A DNA stretch of 64,000 nt from [Scytonema hofmanni] UTEX 2349. Lineage in GTDB: Bacteria > Cyanobacteriota > Cyanobacteriia > Cyanobacteriales > Nostocaceae. The notes below the pieces were generated by a model, which saw nothing but the letters and a program-made list of their open reading frames with translations, was not told the origin of the DNA and did no database searches. The translations under genes were made by a program, and so were the position numbers. The stretch lies in NCBI RefSeq assembly GCF_000582685.1, contig NZ_KK073768.1, forward strand, positions 4,340,190 to 4,404,189, written 5' to 3'. Below, piece after piece: positions 53,039 to 62,230 of this stretch (position 1 is its first letter; every line of letters starts with the position of its first letter).

Positions 53039-53611
53039 CTAAGCAGCGTATCTGTCTACAAAACTCTGAAGACCTGATTTATATCCAGCCCCGACAGCTT
53101 GGAATCTCCATTCCCCATCTTTTCGATAAAGTTTACCAAATTCAATTGCTGTTTCTGCCGAAGCATCTTCTTCTAATTCATACTTGGCAATTTGTTTTTC
53201 GGTAGCATTATCGTAAATTCTGATATATGAATTTCTGACTTGTCCAAAGTTTTGCTTTCTTTGCTCCGCTTCATGGATAGTCACGACAAAAACTATTTCT
53301 TGAACTGAAGCATCAACTTTGCTCAAATCAATTTTAATTGTTTCATCATCACCTATACCCTCTCCGGTTTTGCTATCTCCTTCATGTTTTAGAGAACCGT
53401 CTGGCGATTGTGAGTTATTATAAAATACAAAGTATTTTTCATTAATAATTTTTCCATTAGCTCCTAACATAAATACAGAAGCATCCAAGTCGAAAGCTGA
53501 ACCTGTATCTGTGGCGTTGATATCCCATCCTAAACCAATACCAGCATTTTTTAAGCTAGGTGCTTCTTTTGAGAGATTGATTCTTTCGCCTTTGCTTAGG
53601 TTAATTGACAT
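53039..53611 (-). CDS. TerD family protein (tellurium/stress response)
   Basis: 190 aa single TerD domain: LSKGERINLSKEAPSLKNAG, FDLDASVFMLGANGK, GEGIGDDETIKIDLSKVD with the acidic calcium-binding residues. It is very similar to the N-terminal domain of the TerD-vWA protein downstream (shared DASVFMLGA, TIHEAEQ region), so the fusion likely arose from it. Cytoplasmic. Confidence 0.93.
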   Translation of the reverse strand: MSINLSKGERINLSKEAPSLKNAGIGLGWDINATDTGSAFDLDASVFMLGANGKIINEKYFVFYNNSQSPDGSLKHEGDSKTGEGIGDDETIKIDLSKVDASVQEIVFVVTIHEAEQRKQNFGQVRNSYIRIYDNATEKQIAKYELEEDASAETAIEFGKLYRKDGEWRFQAVGAGYKSGLQSFVDRYAA

Positions 53612-53707
53612 GATTACTACCTTTTTCTAGAAAACGACTTTTATTTGAAGTTGACATTGAGTTGAGTTACTCAATAATTAGGGCGTATTTAGATACTCAA
53701 CAAATGA

Positions 53708-54310
53708 TTAAGCGTAGGATTGTACGAGTCCTTCTAAACCATTAACGTTAACACCAGTACCAATGGCAGCCATTTTCCACTCATTGTTGTGATTGTAAAT
53801 TTCAGCCATGATCATCCCAGTCATTCCTTTGTATTCAGAACCTGACAAATTATATTTGGCAAGTTCTTGATTATTAGATGTATTGACCAGACGTACAAAA
53901 GCATTTTTAACTTGGGCAAAGTCTTGTTTACGAGCAATGCAGTCGTAAATATTAACTGTAAAAACTAGTTTTGCAATCTCTTTTGGTAGCCGAGCTAAAT
54001 CTACAATAATTTGCTCGTCATCACCTTCTCCTGCACCTGTGAGATTGTCACCCAGATGGGTAATTGCTCCTGATTTGTGGGATAGGTTTCCAAAGTAAAC
54101 TAAGTTGGCTACATCTTTCACTTTGCCATTTTGGTCTAAACAGATTACTAAGGCATCTAAATCACAGTTTTGAGTGTTACTAAAAGCTCCAAAAAATCCG
54201 CCACCAGAGCTTTTTGCGACATCCCAGCCCAGCCCACAGATTAGCTTTGTTAGCCCTGGAGATTCTTTAGAAAGCGAGATGCGTTGCCCTTTTTGTAGGT
54301 TAATTCCCAT
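53708..54310 (-). CDS. TerD/TerE family protein, diverged paralogue
   Basis: 200 aa. Same domain (LQKGQRISLSKESPGLTKLI, CDLDALVICLDQNGK, GEGDDEQIIVDLARLPK) but with an insertion (KSSGGGFFGAFSNTQN) in the first calcium loop and the C-terminal variant AAIGTGVNVNGLEGLVQSYA. First gene of the ter cluster and the most divergent of the three. Confidence 0.92.
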   Translation of the reverse strand: MGINLQKGQRISLSKESPGLTKLICGLGWDVAKSSGGGFFGAFSNTQNCDLDALVICLDQNGKVKDVANLVYFGNLSHKSGAITHLGDNLTGAGEGDDEQIIVDLARLPKEIAKLVFTVNIYDCIARKQDFAQVKNAFVRLVNTSNNQELAKYNLSGSEYKGMTGMIMAEIYNHNNEWKMAAIGTGVNVNGLEGLVQSYA

Positions 54311-54735
54311 GTAAATTCCTCTAAATAAATTAGGTTGGTCATATTTTTTAGGTATTTGATTGAATAGCAGATTGATGCAAAAGTTATTTTCTAGCTATAG
54401 CGATCAAACTTTTTATAACCAACCGTATTTTTACTTAAACGCGCCATAAAGCGTAACGTACGCTACGCTATATTATGCGCTCTATCTTAGTCACCTCTAA
54501 GGAAGACTGTAATCAGGAAAAACACTTAAACTTCACTTTTCAGTTACATTTAGCAACGATTAATCTTTTTTTATAATGTGTTGCTTAAATCCACTTATCA
54601 AACAAATAGGCTCACAATTCTCCAATCCCGAAGTTGGTGTGTGAGTTTCACCTATCATAAAAAAATTAACTCTCATGGTGGAGTTTTTCACTCATTCAAC
54701 AACGCTAAACTTAGAATCTGTGACAATCAGGAAAT
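54311..54735. other. 425-bp intergenic region upstream of the ter cluster
   Basis: Divergent promoter region for terD and the small membrane protein. GTAACGTACGCTACGC at about 54451-54466 looks like a repeat fragment. No gene seen and no promoter boxes assigned. Confidence 0.45.
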
Positions 54736-54987
54736 ATGCAGAAACTGGGTTTAATTTTAATTGTCCTGTCATTTTTGCCGTGGGTTGCAATTCCTTTGGT
54801 TGTGCCATTTTTACCGCTTTCTGCTGCCCAAAAAGCCTTAACAATTCCTGTGTTGCTGGTAGTTGCAGAAATTTTGTTTTGGTTGGGTGTCCTGATGGTA
54901 GGTAAAGAAGTAGCGCAACGCTATCGGCAATACTTCACTTTGGGTTTTTTGAAGAAGCAGGTAAGAAAATTTAATCGTAAAAGGTAA
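54736..54987 (+). CDS. Small membrane protein (transporter suffix domain-like)
   Basis: 83 aa: two hydrophobic helices (LGLILIVLSFLPWVAIPLVV, VLLVVAEILFWLGVLMVGKE) followed by a basic cytoplasmic tail (RYRQYFTLGFLKKQVRKF). The LPLSAAQKAL loop and this layout match small proteins annotated as transporter suffix domain proteins, from memory. Partner unknown. Confidence 0.75.
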   Translation: MQKLGLILIVLSFLPWVAIPLVVPFLPLSAAQKALTIPVLLVVAEILFWLGVLMVGKEVAQRYRQYFTLGFLKKQVRKFNRKR

Positions 54988-55046
54988 TTGCACATCTTGC
55001 ATCAAGCGATGAAAATCATGTCCGTTTAATTAGCAATAATAAAAAT

Positions 55047-55073
55047 ACAGACGTTCCGGTGGAACGTCTCTAC
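55047..55073. repeat. GTAGAGACG-type palindrome
   Basis: ACAGACGTTCCGG/GGAACGTCTCTAC, same family as at 3059, 4364 and 13687, between the small membrane protein and the Uma2 gene. Confidence 0.8.
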
Positions 55074-55095
55074 AATATAATATGTGTGATTTCGT

Positions 55096-55878
55096 TTATC
55101 CTAATTGTTCAACTTCAGATTCAGACAAACCCGTTAACTGAGCTACCTTTTCTATCCCCATTCCTTGCTGCAATAAATTCACAGCTATTTGTCTGATTTG
55201 CGATCGCGCTTGTTCGGCACGTTGATGTTCTTGTTCGGCACGTTGATGTTCTAAGTCGGCTATTTCCTCAGCATTTGGCAGTAACTTTCCATCCATTGTT
55301 GCCCAGCGTAACCAAGTCGCATCAATGCCTTTGTATATTCCTTGCCAGCGCACTAACGCTAAACCTAACGATTGACTCACAAGCTGATTTTGGGCATTTG
55401 GTGCGATCGCTTCATATACTCCGCGATTGAGAAAAAACCCGGCACAATCATCAGCATTAAAGGGGTCAAACCAAAAATATTCAGAGACACGTAGCAAATT
55501 TTGATAAATTAGCTTTTTCTCATTTTTATCTTGGGCAGCAGTGCTGTTAGATAGCAATTCAATTACTACGTCAGGTCCCTTCCCCTCTTCCCAGACAACC
55601 CAACAAAGACGTTCTTTTTTCGGTACTCCCAATACTACAAAAAAGTCGGGTCCTCGAAAATCTTGGTTCTTGACTTGTGCCAAGCTGTAGTAGACAAACA
55701 TATTGCCCCCGACATAGCCATCATCACGACTTGCTAACCAAATAGATAAAGTATCAATAAGCATGTCCATTTGGACTTTGTGCCGTTGAGTTTCCATTGG
55801 GATACCGTCGTCGCTTTTGAGTTCTGCTTGGGTTGGGGGCAGTGCCACGTTAAGTTCATCTAAGATAATTTTTGACAT
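55096..55878 (-). CDS. Uma2 family PD-(D/E)XK nuclease-like protein
   Basis: 260 aa. Uma2 fold: FRGPDFFVVLGV supplies the Asp, VIELLSNST the Glu of the PD-(D/E)XK core, and the following NEKKLIYQNLLRVSEYFW is the family signature. The tail has duplicated EHQRAEQ units and a helix LTGLSESEVEQLG, like other cyanobacterial members. Cyanobacteria carry many Uma2 genes; function unproven. Confidence 0.9.
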   Translation of the reverse strand: MSKIILDELNVALPPTQAELKSDDGIPMETQRHKVQMDMLIDTLSIWLASRDDGYVGGNMFVYYSLAQVKNQDFRGPDFFVVLGVPKKERLCWVVWEEGKGPDVVIELLSNSTAAQDKNEKKLIYQNLLRVSEYFWFDPFNADDCAGFFLNRGVYEAIAPNAQNQLVSQSLGLALVRWQGIYKGIDATWLRWATMDGKLLPNAEEIADLEHQRAEQEHQRAEQARSQIRQIAVNLLQQGMGIEKVAQLTGLSESEVEQLG

Positions 55879-55918
55879 GGCTGTTGAGCTTGGCAGGTGA
55901 ATTTTTTATTTTATAATA

Positions 55919-56620
55919 TTAACGTCGTTGTAGTATTCGCATGTAAGCTGCACCAATCAAAAATCCGACACCATGAACCCAATAAGCAAAACTAGGTTGA
56001 TTAATGCTGGTGGGAATGTTTAAACTACCGATCCCGTAAAAAAGTTGTTGTGCAAACCACCAAAATAGATAGAAAATTGCTGGTATTTCAACCGGGATAT
56101 AGACAATCAATAGCGGTAAAATTGAGTAGATTTTCGTTTGGGGAAATTTTACCAGATATGCACCTAAAACCGATGCGATCGCACCATTCGCCCCAATCAA
56201 TGATACGCTCAAATTCGGTTCGGCGATAATTTGTATCACCCCAGTGAATATCCCAGAAGCCAAGTAAAATGCTAGATAGCGTCTAGCCCCAAAAATGTTT
56301 TCTACAGTCTTCCCAAAAACCCACAAAAATAGTAAATTGCCTAATATTTGACTAAAACTGCCATGCAGAAACATACTTACTAGCAGCGAACTGGAACGCA
56401 GTACTACTACTATCCAAGCTGCGGGATTGCCGAAGAGCGCTTGCGTAGCCGCCGCACTAATTTGTGCCGGAATCACGCTCCAATTGTTGATAAAGGAGCC
56501 TAATTCACCAGTCAGTTCTAATTTTAATTCCCATAAGAATAGAGCCATGTTAATGCCAATCAACCAGGAATTAACAATCGGCTTTCTGCGCGTATAAATG
56601 TTATCACTAATCGGAATCAT
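55919..56620 (-). CDS. Rhomboid family protein lacking the catalytic serine
   Basis: 233 aa, about six membrane helices. Rhomboid landmarks are the HGSFSQILGNLLFLWVFG helix, GARRYLAFYLASGIF, and the last-helix histidine in WVHGVGFLIG. The GxSG serine motif reads GANGAIASVLGAYL: the codon is AAT, so Asn replaces Ser. Predicted to be an inactive pseudoprotease that may bind membrane proteins, as iRhoms do; the analogy is inference. Confidence 0.85.
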   Translation of the reverse strand: MIPISDNIYTRRKPIVNSWLIGINMALFLWELKLELTGELGSFINNWSVIPAQISAAATQALFGNPAAWIVVVLRSSSLLVSMFLHGSFSQILGNLLFLWVFGKTVENIFGARRYLAFYLASGIFTGVIQIIAEPNLSVSLIGANGAIASVLGAYLVKFPQTKIYSILPLLIVYIPVEIPAIFYLFWWFAQQLFYGIGSLNIPTSINQPSFAYWVHGVGFLIGAAYMRILQRR

Positions 56621-56639
56621 CTGGATTTTGGATTTTAGA

Positions 56640-56700
56640 TTTTAAATTAATATTTCTCCCCCCCTCCCCCCCTCTCCCTCTCCCCCTCTCCCCCTTCATC
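56640..56700. repeat. CTCCCCC-type repeat ahead of the kinase gene
   Basis: Pyrimidine-rich CCCCTCTCCCTCT units between the divergent rhomboid and kinase genes. Confidence 0.6.
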
Positions 56701-56761
56701 CGGTTCCCCTGTGGCAAGATTGGAATCAGATAATATTGCGCTAGAACTTATGGCAAGGCAA

Positions 56762-58855
56762 ATGCTGGGAAACACACTTGTTGGACGATACCAAATTATT
56801 AAACATTTGGGAGGTGGTGGATTTGGTGAAACTTTTGTTGCTTGTGATACTCAATTACCAGGTTCACCTCAATGTGTTGTCAAAAAACTCAAACCTCAGT
56901 CAAAAGACCCGGTATCTTTGCAAACAGCTAGACGTTTATTCGATACGGAAGCTCAAGTTCTCTATAAGTTGGGTACTCACGATCGCATTCCCCAACTTTT
57001 GGCTTACTTTGAGGAAAATGAAGAATTTTATCTCGTTCAAGAATTTATCGAAGGTCATGATCTTAGTCAAGAGTTAACATCAGAAAAAACTTTCAGTCAA
57101 GCGGAAGTTATTTCTCTTTTAGAAGAAATATTAGAAATATTAGAGTTTGTCCATCAACAAAAGGTCATTCATCGCGATGTCAATCCGCGAAATATACTCA
57201 GACGAAAGCTAGATAATAAGTTAATTTTAATCGACTTTGGAGCAGTTAAAGAAATTACTACTCAAGTAATTAATCTGCAACTTAAAACAAAATCTACAGT
57301 TGCTATCGGAACTCCCGGATATATGCCTGGTGAACAAGCTCAAGGTAGTCCAAAATATAGTAGTGATATTTATGCTGTGGGGATAATTGCTATTCAAGCA
57401 TTAACAGGTTTATCACCTGACCAAATTGAAAAAGATATAGAAACAAATGAAATTATTTGGCAAAATCATATTTCGGCAATGCCAGATTTAGCAAATTTTA
57501 TCGATAAAATGGTGCGTTATGATTTTCGACAACGCTATGCTTCGGCAACTTTAGCATTACAAACACTCAAAGATTTAAATAAACCACCATCTAAAACAGT
57601 TACATTAAGTTTCTCTCCGATAAAAAATCAAATCAACAAGGTAAAGCAAAAACAAAAAGGTCTATTATTTAAATCTTTAATCGGGTTAAGTTTAATTGGG
57701 GTAAGTATTGCAGGTTCTCTAGCAATTGTTCATAAAATTAACTCTAGAAATGCGATTCAGTTGTATAATCAAGCAAATACGCTTTATGATTTGCAACGCT
57801 ATCAAGATGCTTTATCTGTGTATGAAAAAGCAGTTGATATTAAACCAAAATATGCTCAAGGATGGAATGGTCAAGGAAAAGCGCTGTATGAGTTAAAGCA
57901 ATATAAAGAAGCTTTGACAGCATACGATAAGGCAATTCAAATTAAACCTGATTATTTGGAAGCTTGGAGTGGACGAGGTTTTGTTTTGGAAAAAATGCAG
58001 CGTTACAGTGAAGCGATCGCTTCTTTTGATAAAGCTTTAGAATTAGAAAACAATCACTCAGATATCTGGAATGCTAAAGGTGAAGCTTTAAGTAATTTAG
58101 CACAATACGACAATGCTATTAAAGCTTATGATAAAGCGATTGAATTCAAATCAGATTATTATGAAGCTTGGTATCATAAAGGTTTTGCCTTGCAAAATTT
58201 AAAACGATATGAAGAGGCAATTACTGCATTCGACAAAGCTGTAGAACTAAAGCCAGATTATTGGCTAGCTTGGTATAATCGCGGCAATGCTCTAGTTAAT
58301 TTACAACGCTATCAAGATGCGTTTACATCTTACGATAAAACTGTGCAATATCAACCTAATTATTACCAAGCTTGGTTGTCTAGAGGTAATATGTTGATGA
58401 ACTTGCAACGGTATCCAGAAGCAATTGAATCTTTCAATCAAGTGATTAAATATAATCGCAGCAGCCATCAAGCATGGTTTAATCGCGGTTGGGCAATGCA
58501 TAAAATGCAACGTTATGAAGATGCTGTTACAGCTTATAATAAAGCGATAGAAATTAAACGCAACGATTATCAAGCTTGGTACAATCAGGGAAATTCGCTA
58601 TTTAATTTAAAGAAATACCAAGAAGCGATCGCATCTTATAATAAGGCAATTCGTTACAAAGCAGATTCTTACGAAACTTGGTATAGTCGAGGCAATGCAT
58701 TATATAATTTGAAACGATATCAAGAAGCGATCGCTTCATATGAACAAGCGGTTAAATTTAAGCCAGATTACAAGGAAGCTATAGATGCTCGTAATTTAAC
58801 TCAAAGTATATTAGAAGCAGAGAAATCTAAGCTTCCGGTTATTCCTAATTTTTAA
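56762..58855 (+). CDS. Ser/Thr protein kinase with ten TPRs
   Basis: 697 aa from ATG 56762 (MLGNTLVGRYQIIKHLGGGG, with AAGG upstream); GTG 56711 and ATG 56750 are alternatives. Kinase domain about 8-280: GGGGFGETF glycine loop, CVVKKL lysine, HRDVNPRNIL catalytic loop, DFGAVKE, then GTPGYMPGEQ. The catalytic loop has Asn where Lys of HRDxKPxN is usual. One membrane helix (SLIGLSLIGVSIAGSLAIVH) leads to ten consecutive 34-residue TPRs (RYxEAIxxYDKAIE type), likely exposed for partner binding. Confidence 0.92.
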   Translation: MLGNTLVGRYQIIKHLGGGGFGETFVACDTQLPGSPQCVVKKLKPQSKDPVSLQTARRLFDTEAQVLYKLGTHDRIPQLLAYFEENEEFYLVQEFIEGHDLSQELTSEKTFSQAEVISLLEEILEILEFVHQQKVIHRDVNPRNILRRKLDNKLILIDFGAVKEITTQVINLQLKTKSTVAIGTPGYMPGEQAQGSPKYSSDIYAVGIIAIQALTGLSPDQIEKDIETNEIIWQNHISAMPDLANFIDKMVRYDFRQRYASATLALQTLKDLNKPPSKTVTLSFSPIKNQINKVKQKQKGLLFKSLIGLSLIGVSIAGSLAIVHKINSRNAIQLYNQANTLYDLQRYQDALSVYEKAVDIKPKYAQGWNGQGKALYELKQYKEALTAYDKAIQIKPDYLEAWSGRGFVLEKMQRYSEAIASFDKALELENNHSDIWNAKGEALSNLAQYDNAIKAYDKAIEFKSDYYEAWYHKGFALQNLKRYEEAITAFDKAVELKPDYWLAWYNRGNALVNLQRYQDAFTSYDKTVQYQPNYYQAWLSRGNMLMNLQRYPEAIESFNQVIKYNRSSHQAWFNRGWAMHKMQRYEDAVTAYNKAIEIKRNDYQAWYNQGNSLFNLKKYQEAIASYNKAIRYKADSYETWYSRGNALYNLKRYQEAIASYEQAVKFKPDYKEAIDARNLTQSILEAEKSKLPVIPNF

Positions 58856-58887
58856 TACAGCAAGAATCAGGATTTGGGAGTTAGGAG

Positions 58888-60663
58888 TTATCCCTTGTCT
58901 CCCTTGTCCCCCTTGTCCCCTTGTCCCCTTGTCCCCCCCTCCCCCACTCCTCTTCGGTGGTTGGCAGCTTGTAATAAAAGAGATTCCGCAAAAGCGATCG
59001 CATCATTTGCTGATTTCCCACCGGCTAGCTGTGCGAGTTCATCGCGGCGGGTGGTATTATTATCTAGGCTGGTAACGCGCACGACTGTACGCACACCGTT
59101 ATTATCGTTATTATTGATCGTTTGCTTATCTACGCGAAAATGACGATCTCCCATTGCTGCTACTAAAGGTTGGTGAGTAACACACAATACTTGCTGATGT
59201 TGACTGAGTTGATGTAACTTTTCGGCGATCGCTTGTGCTACTCTCCCAGAAACACCAACATCAATTTCATCAAATACCATCGTTCCCGCACTATCAGCTA
59301 GAGAAAAACAAGATTTCAGCGCTAATAAAAAACGACTCATTTCTCCACCAGAAGCAATTTCTGTTAAAGGTTGCAGCGGTTCTCCCGGATTCGGACTAAA
59401 CATAAAAGTAATTTTGTCCGCTCCAACTGCGGTGAAAGTAGTCAGTACTATTTCAACTTTAAACTTTACCTTTTCCATCGCTAAAGGCTTTAGTTCATTT
59501 AACAATCGTGATTCTAAAGCTGCTGCTGCTGTGCGACGTAAATCAGTTAATTGCCCAGAAACTTGAGTCAGCTTTTCTAAACAAACTTTTTCTTGCTGTT
59601 CCAGACTTTCGATAGATTGTTCGCTGTCGTTCAGTTCAGCTAATTCTGATTGGATGCGTTGATAGTAAGCGATCGCTTCGGTGAGTGTCGGTCCATATTT
59701 GCGGCAGATTTGCTTCAATTCCCGAATTCGCTCTTCTACTTCCTCCAATCGTTGGGGATCTGCTTCCAAACCTTCACCATAAGTGTTAATTTGTCGCGCT
59801 ACTTCTACCACCGCCGTTTGAGCATCTCTCACCAAATCTAACAGCGATTGTAACTGCGAATCGTATTCTACCATGTGACTTAATGCTACTTCGCTGTCTG
59901 CGAGTAAGTCGCCGACAGTTAAAGCTTCGTTATCGTTTTGGTATAACGCTTGATAAACTTTGTAGCTCATTTGTTGCAATTCAACTACATGATTCAAGCG
60001 CTGATGTTCTTGTTCTAACTGTTCCAATTCATCAGGTTCGCACAAATTTGCCGTTCCCAATTCTTGAACTTGATAAGTTAGTAAATCGAATTGTTGTAAA
60101 CGTTCCCGTTCAGAAGTGCGGCGTTTTTCGGTTAGTTGATGCGCCATTTGGTAAGCTGTAAAAGCAGTTGTCACAACTTGACGCTGTTGCATCAACTTTT
60201 CCCCACCGTAAAGATCCAACCAATCACGCACTTGAGCAGATTGTCCTACTTGTACAGTTTGACCTTGAGCGGTGATTTCCACAAGGCGATCGCGTAAACC
60301 TGTCATTAATTGTCGATTTACCAAAACTCCATTCACACGCGATCGACTGCGGATATTTCCTGATGTCGCAGTGATTTCTCGGCTAATAACTACAGAATTA
60401 TCATCTATTGAATCAATTTCTTGTTCGCTCAACCAAGCAGCAAAGGCAGAATTAGAGGCAAAAGTAGCTTCTACCATCGCTCGACTTGTACCAGTGCGAA
60501 TTAGCCTACTAGAGACTTTACCCCCTAAAGCTGCATCAATTGCATCCAGGATAATCGACTTTCCCGCGCCAGTTTCACCTGTTAATACATTTAGTCCAGC
60601 GCCGAATTCTAATTCTAATTGGTCAACTAGGGCAAAATTTTCTATTCTGAGGCAGAGCAACAT
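58888..60663 (-). CDS. recN: DNA repair protein RecN
   Basis: 591 aa from ATG 60663 (MLLCLRIENFALVDQLELEF). SMC-like ATPase acting at double-strand breaks: Walker A GETGAGKSI, long coiled-coil middle (about 150-360), signature EIASGGEMSRFLLALK, Walker B VFDEIDVGVSG. After the native end (about ...LLLQAANHRR) the frame runs through a CCTTGTC repeat, adding GEGGTRGQGDKGDKGDKG. ATP-site residues are intact. Confidence 0.95.
   Translation of the reverse strand: MLLCLRIENFALVDQLELEFGAGLNVLTGETGAGKSIILDAIDAALGGKVSSRLIRTGTSRAMVEATFASNSAFAAWLSEQEIDSIDDNSVVISREITATSGNIRSRSRVNGVLVNRQLMTGLRDRLVEITAQGQTVQVGQSAQVRDWLDLYGGEKLMQQRQVVTTAFTAYQMAHQLTEKRRTSERERLQQFDLLTYQVQELGTANLCEPDELEQLEQEHQRLNHVVELQQMSYKVYQALYQNDNEALTVGDLLADSEVALSHMVEYDSQLQSLLDLVRDAQTAVVEVARQINTYGEGLEADPQRLEEVEERIRELKQICRKYGPTLTEAIAYYQRIQSELAELNDSEQSIESLEQQEKVCLEKLTQVSGQLTDLRRTAAAALESRLLNELKPLAMEKVKFKVEIVLTTFTAVGADKITFMFSPNPGEPLQPLTEIASGGEMSRFLLALKSCFSLADSAGTMVFDEIDVGVSGRVAQAIAEKLHQLSQHQQVLCVTHQPLVAAMGDRHFRVDKQTINNNDNNGVRTVVRVTSLDNNTTRRDELAQLAGGKSANDAIAFAESLLLQAANHRRGVGEGGTRGQGDKGDKGDKG
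58894..58944. repeat. CCCTTGTC-type repeat forming the recN C-terminus
   Basis: About seven units of CCTTGTCCC/CTTGTCCCC; on the minus strand in frame as DKGDKG. Confidence 0.85.
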
Positions 60664-60731
60664 GAAACCAATTTCTCCGTTAAGGGATACACAAGTAACG
60701 TAGTCAACCGAAGTCAAACAGCGTTAATTGC

Positions 60732-62198
60732 TCATAGTTCGCTCTCTGATTGACCTAAACGAGTGCGTTGTCTTTTAGGTTCTAGAGTCTGGGGTTTATC
60801 CGTACCCGTTATCGCTTCAAACACTTCATCCCTACATGGGATGAAGGTGTCCAAAAACTTCTGAGTTCGATCTTGTAAGATCACCTTAACACTTGAATGT
60901 TTAAGGTAACGGGGGATTTCAACGTCCCCCATCCTTACTAGAATGTTGTCAGCAGCGTTAGTATCCGAGTGCATAACGACCCCATCATGTCCGGTAAACT
61001 TGTCTCCAGACCTGGTTCCCGTTAAGGTTCCAAATCTAGAATCAAGTTGTGACGTATATGCACAATTGACACTCTTTACCGTGCAACCTACACGGGTTGA
61101 AACTTGTTTGAGAGCATCCACAACTATCCCCTTGCACCATGAACAGACGTTTCTCTTCATGCGCTTTTTCATGGGCTTTTTGCTTTTTATTTGCTCAGTT
61201 AAATCTTCATAAGCCACTGTAATTGCGTTTAACATTAACGCATGAGTAGCTGTAAATACAATGGTTTTGATTTGTCCTTTAAAGGAATTCTCACGGGCTA
61301 TCCACTTTATTTTTCCGAGATTATTGCGCTTAATTCGGTCGGCGCGTGCAGAGTCTCCTTTTAAAGTTGCTTTGTTTGCAACTGCCAACAACTTATTACG
61401 TTTGATGAGTTTTTCAGTTCGATAATCAGTTTCTTTTGTTTGGATTGCGCCGAAGTTTTTACCTAAAAATCTCGCGCCATCATTTGATGATGTTGTGTAA
61501 ACTTCGGTGTATCCTCGGTCGCAACCAATAACAAGACCTTCTGTCTTTTTATCGGCTTTTTGAATATCGGTTGTATAGTGAATTTCCCATCTGCCTGACC
61601 GCTTAATTAGGCGTAGCTGGCATTTAACTTTGTGTGGCAGGGTTGTAGGAAGTTTAAGGGTTTTACCATTAACCAATCCCCCAAACTTAAGCCAGACTAC
61701 ATCCCTGCTATCAGTTTGAGTATCAAAAGCTTTAAGAACTATTTGGTTGGCGACTTTCGTGTGTCCACGATACCAAAATCGTCTAACCAGCGTACAAAGT
61801 AAGGGGTGATTCAACCATTCACGACTTTCTAAGGTGAGTTGTAATAGTTCTTTTTTAGCTTGAAATGATTGGTAAGACTGCCCCAGCGCATTCATCACTT
61901 TTTCTACGCAGGCAGCTTGAACTAAATGAATATCGTCAATGACATCGTAAAGTGTTGCCTCCCAAAGTTTCGCGGGTAGCTGATACTTGTATGAGCAACC
62001 CCTTAATTGCTTGTCAATGTCAAATTTTGATATTCCCCAAGCCTTGAGTGAACCGAATTCGTTCCACAAATCAGAGCGTAGTTTACCGAGCCGAAACGCA
62101 ATAGTATCAAGTTCTTTTTCCTTCCATTTGTTTAACTTTGCAGTGCCAAGAATAGCTATTCTTGTTACCGTTACTTGACCTTTCAATTTACGCTTCAT
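60732..62198 (-). CDS. TnpB-like RuvC nuclease (IS607/IS605 type), atypical zinc region
   Basis: 488 aa. RuvC-like triad visible: D227 (VIGCDRGYTE), E331 (ITVAYEDLTEQ), D412 (MHSDTNAADN). In TnpB these cut DNA under guidance of an omega RNA and help the IS persist. The usual TSQxCSxCG zinc ribbon reads YTSQLDSRFG (381-390), without its cysteines, while CSWC appears at 352-355 and single Cys at 372 and 379. Lies 68 bases upstream of recN and 32 bases downstream of the truncated resolvase. TnpB family clear; activity uncertain. Confidence 0.85.
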   Translation of the reverse strand: MKRKLKGQVTVTRIAILGTAKLNKWKEKELDTIAFRLGKLRSDLWNEFGSLKAWGISKFDIDKQLRGCSYKYQLPAKLWEATLYDVIDDIHLVQAACVEKVMNALGQSYQSFQAKKELLQLTLESREWLNHPLLCTLVRRFWYRGHTKVANQIVLKAFDTQTDSRDVVWLKFGGLVNGKTLKLPTTLPHKVKCQLRLIKRSGRWEIHYTTDIQKADKKTEGLVIGCDRGYTEVYTTSSNDGARFLGKNFGAIQTKETDYRTEKLIKRNKLLAVANKATLKGDSARADRIKRNNLGKIKWIARENSFKGQIKTIVFTATHALMLNAITVAYEDLTEQIKSKKPMKKRMKRNVCSWCKGIVVDALKQVSTRVGCTVKSVNCAYTSQLDSRFGTLTGTRSGDKFTGHDGVVMHSDTNAADNILVRMGDVEIPRYLKHSSVKVILQDRTQKFLDTFIPCRDEVFEAITGTDKPQTLEPKRQRTRLGQSESEL

Positions 62199-62230
62199 AG
62201 TCTCGACTCACTACGTTTTCTTGATTATAC

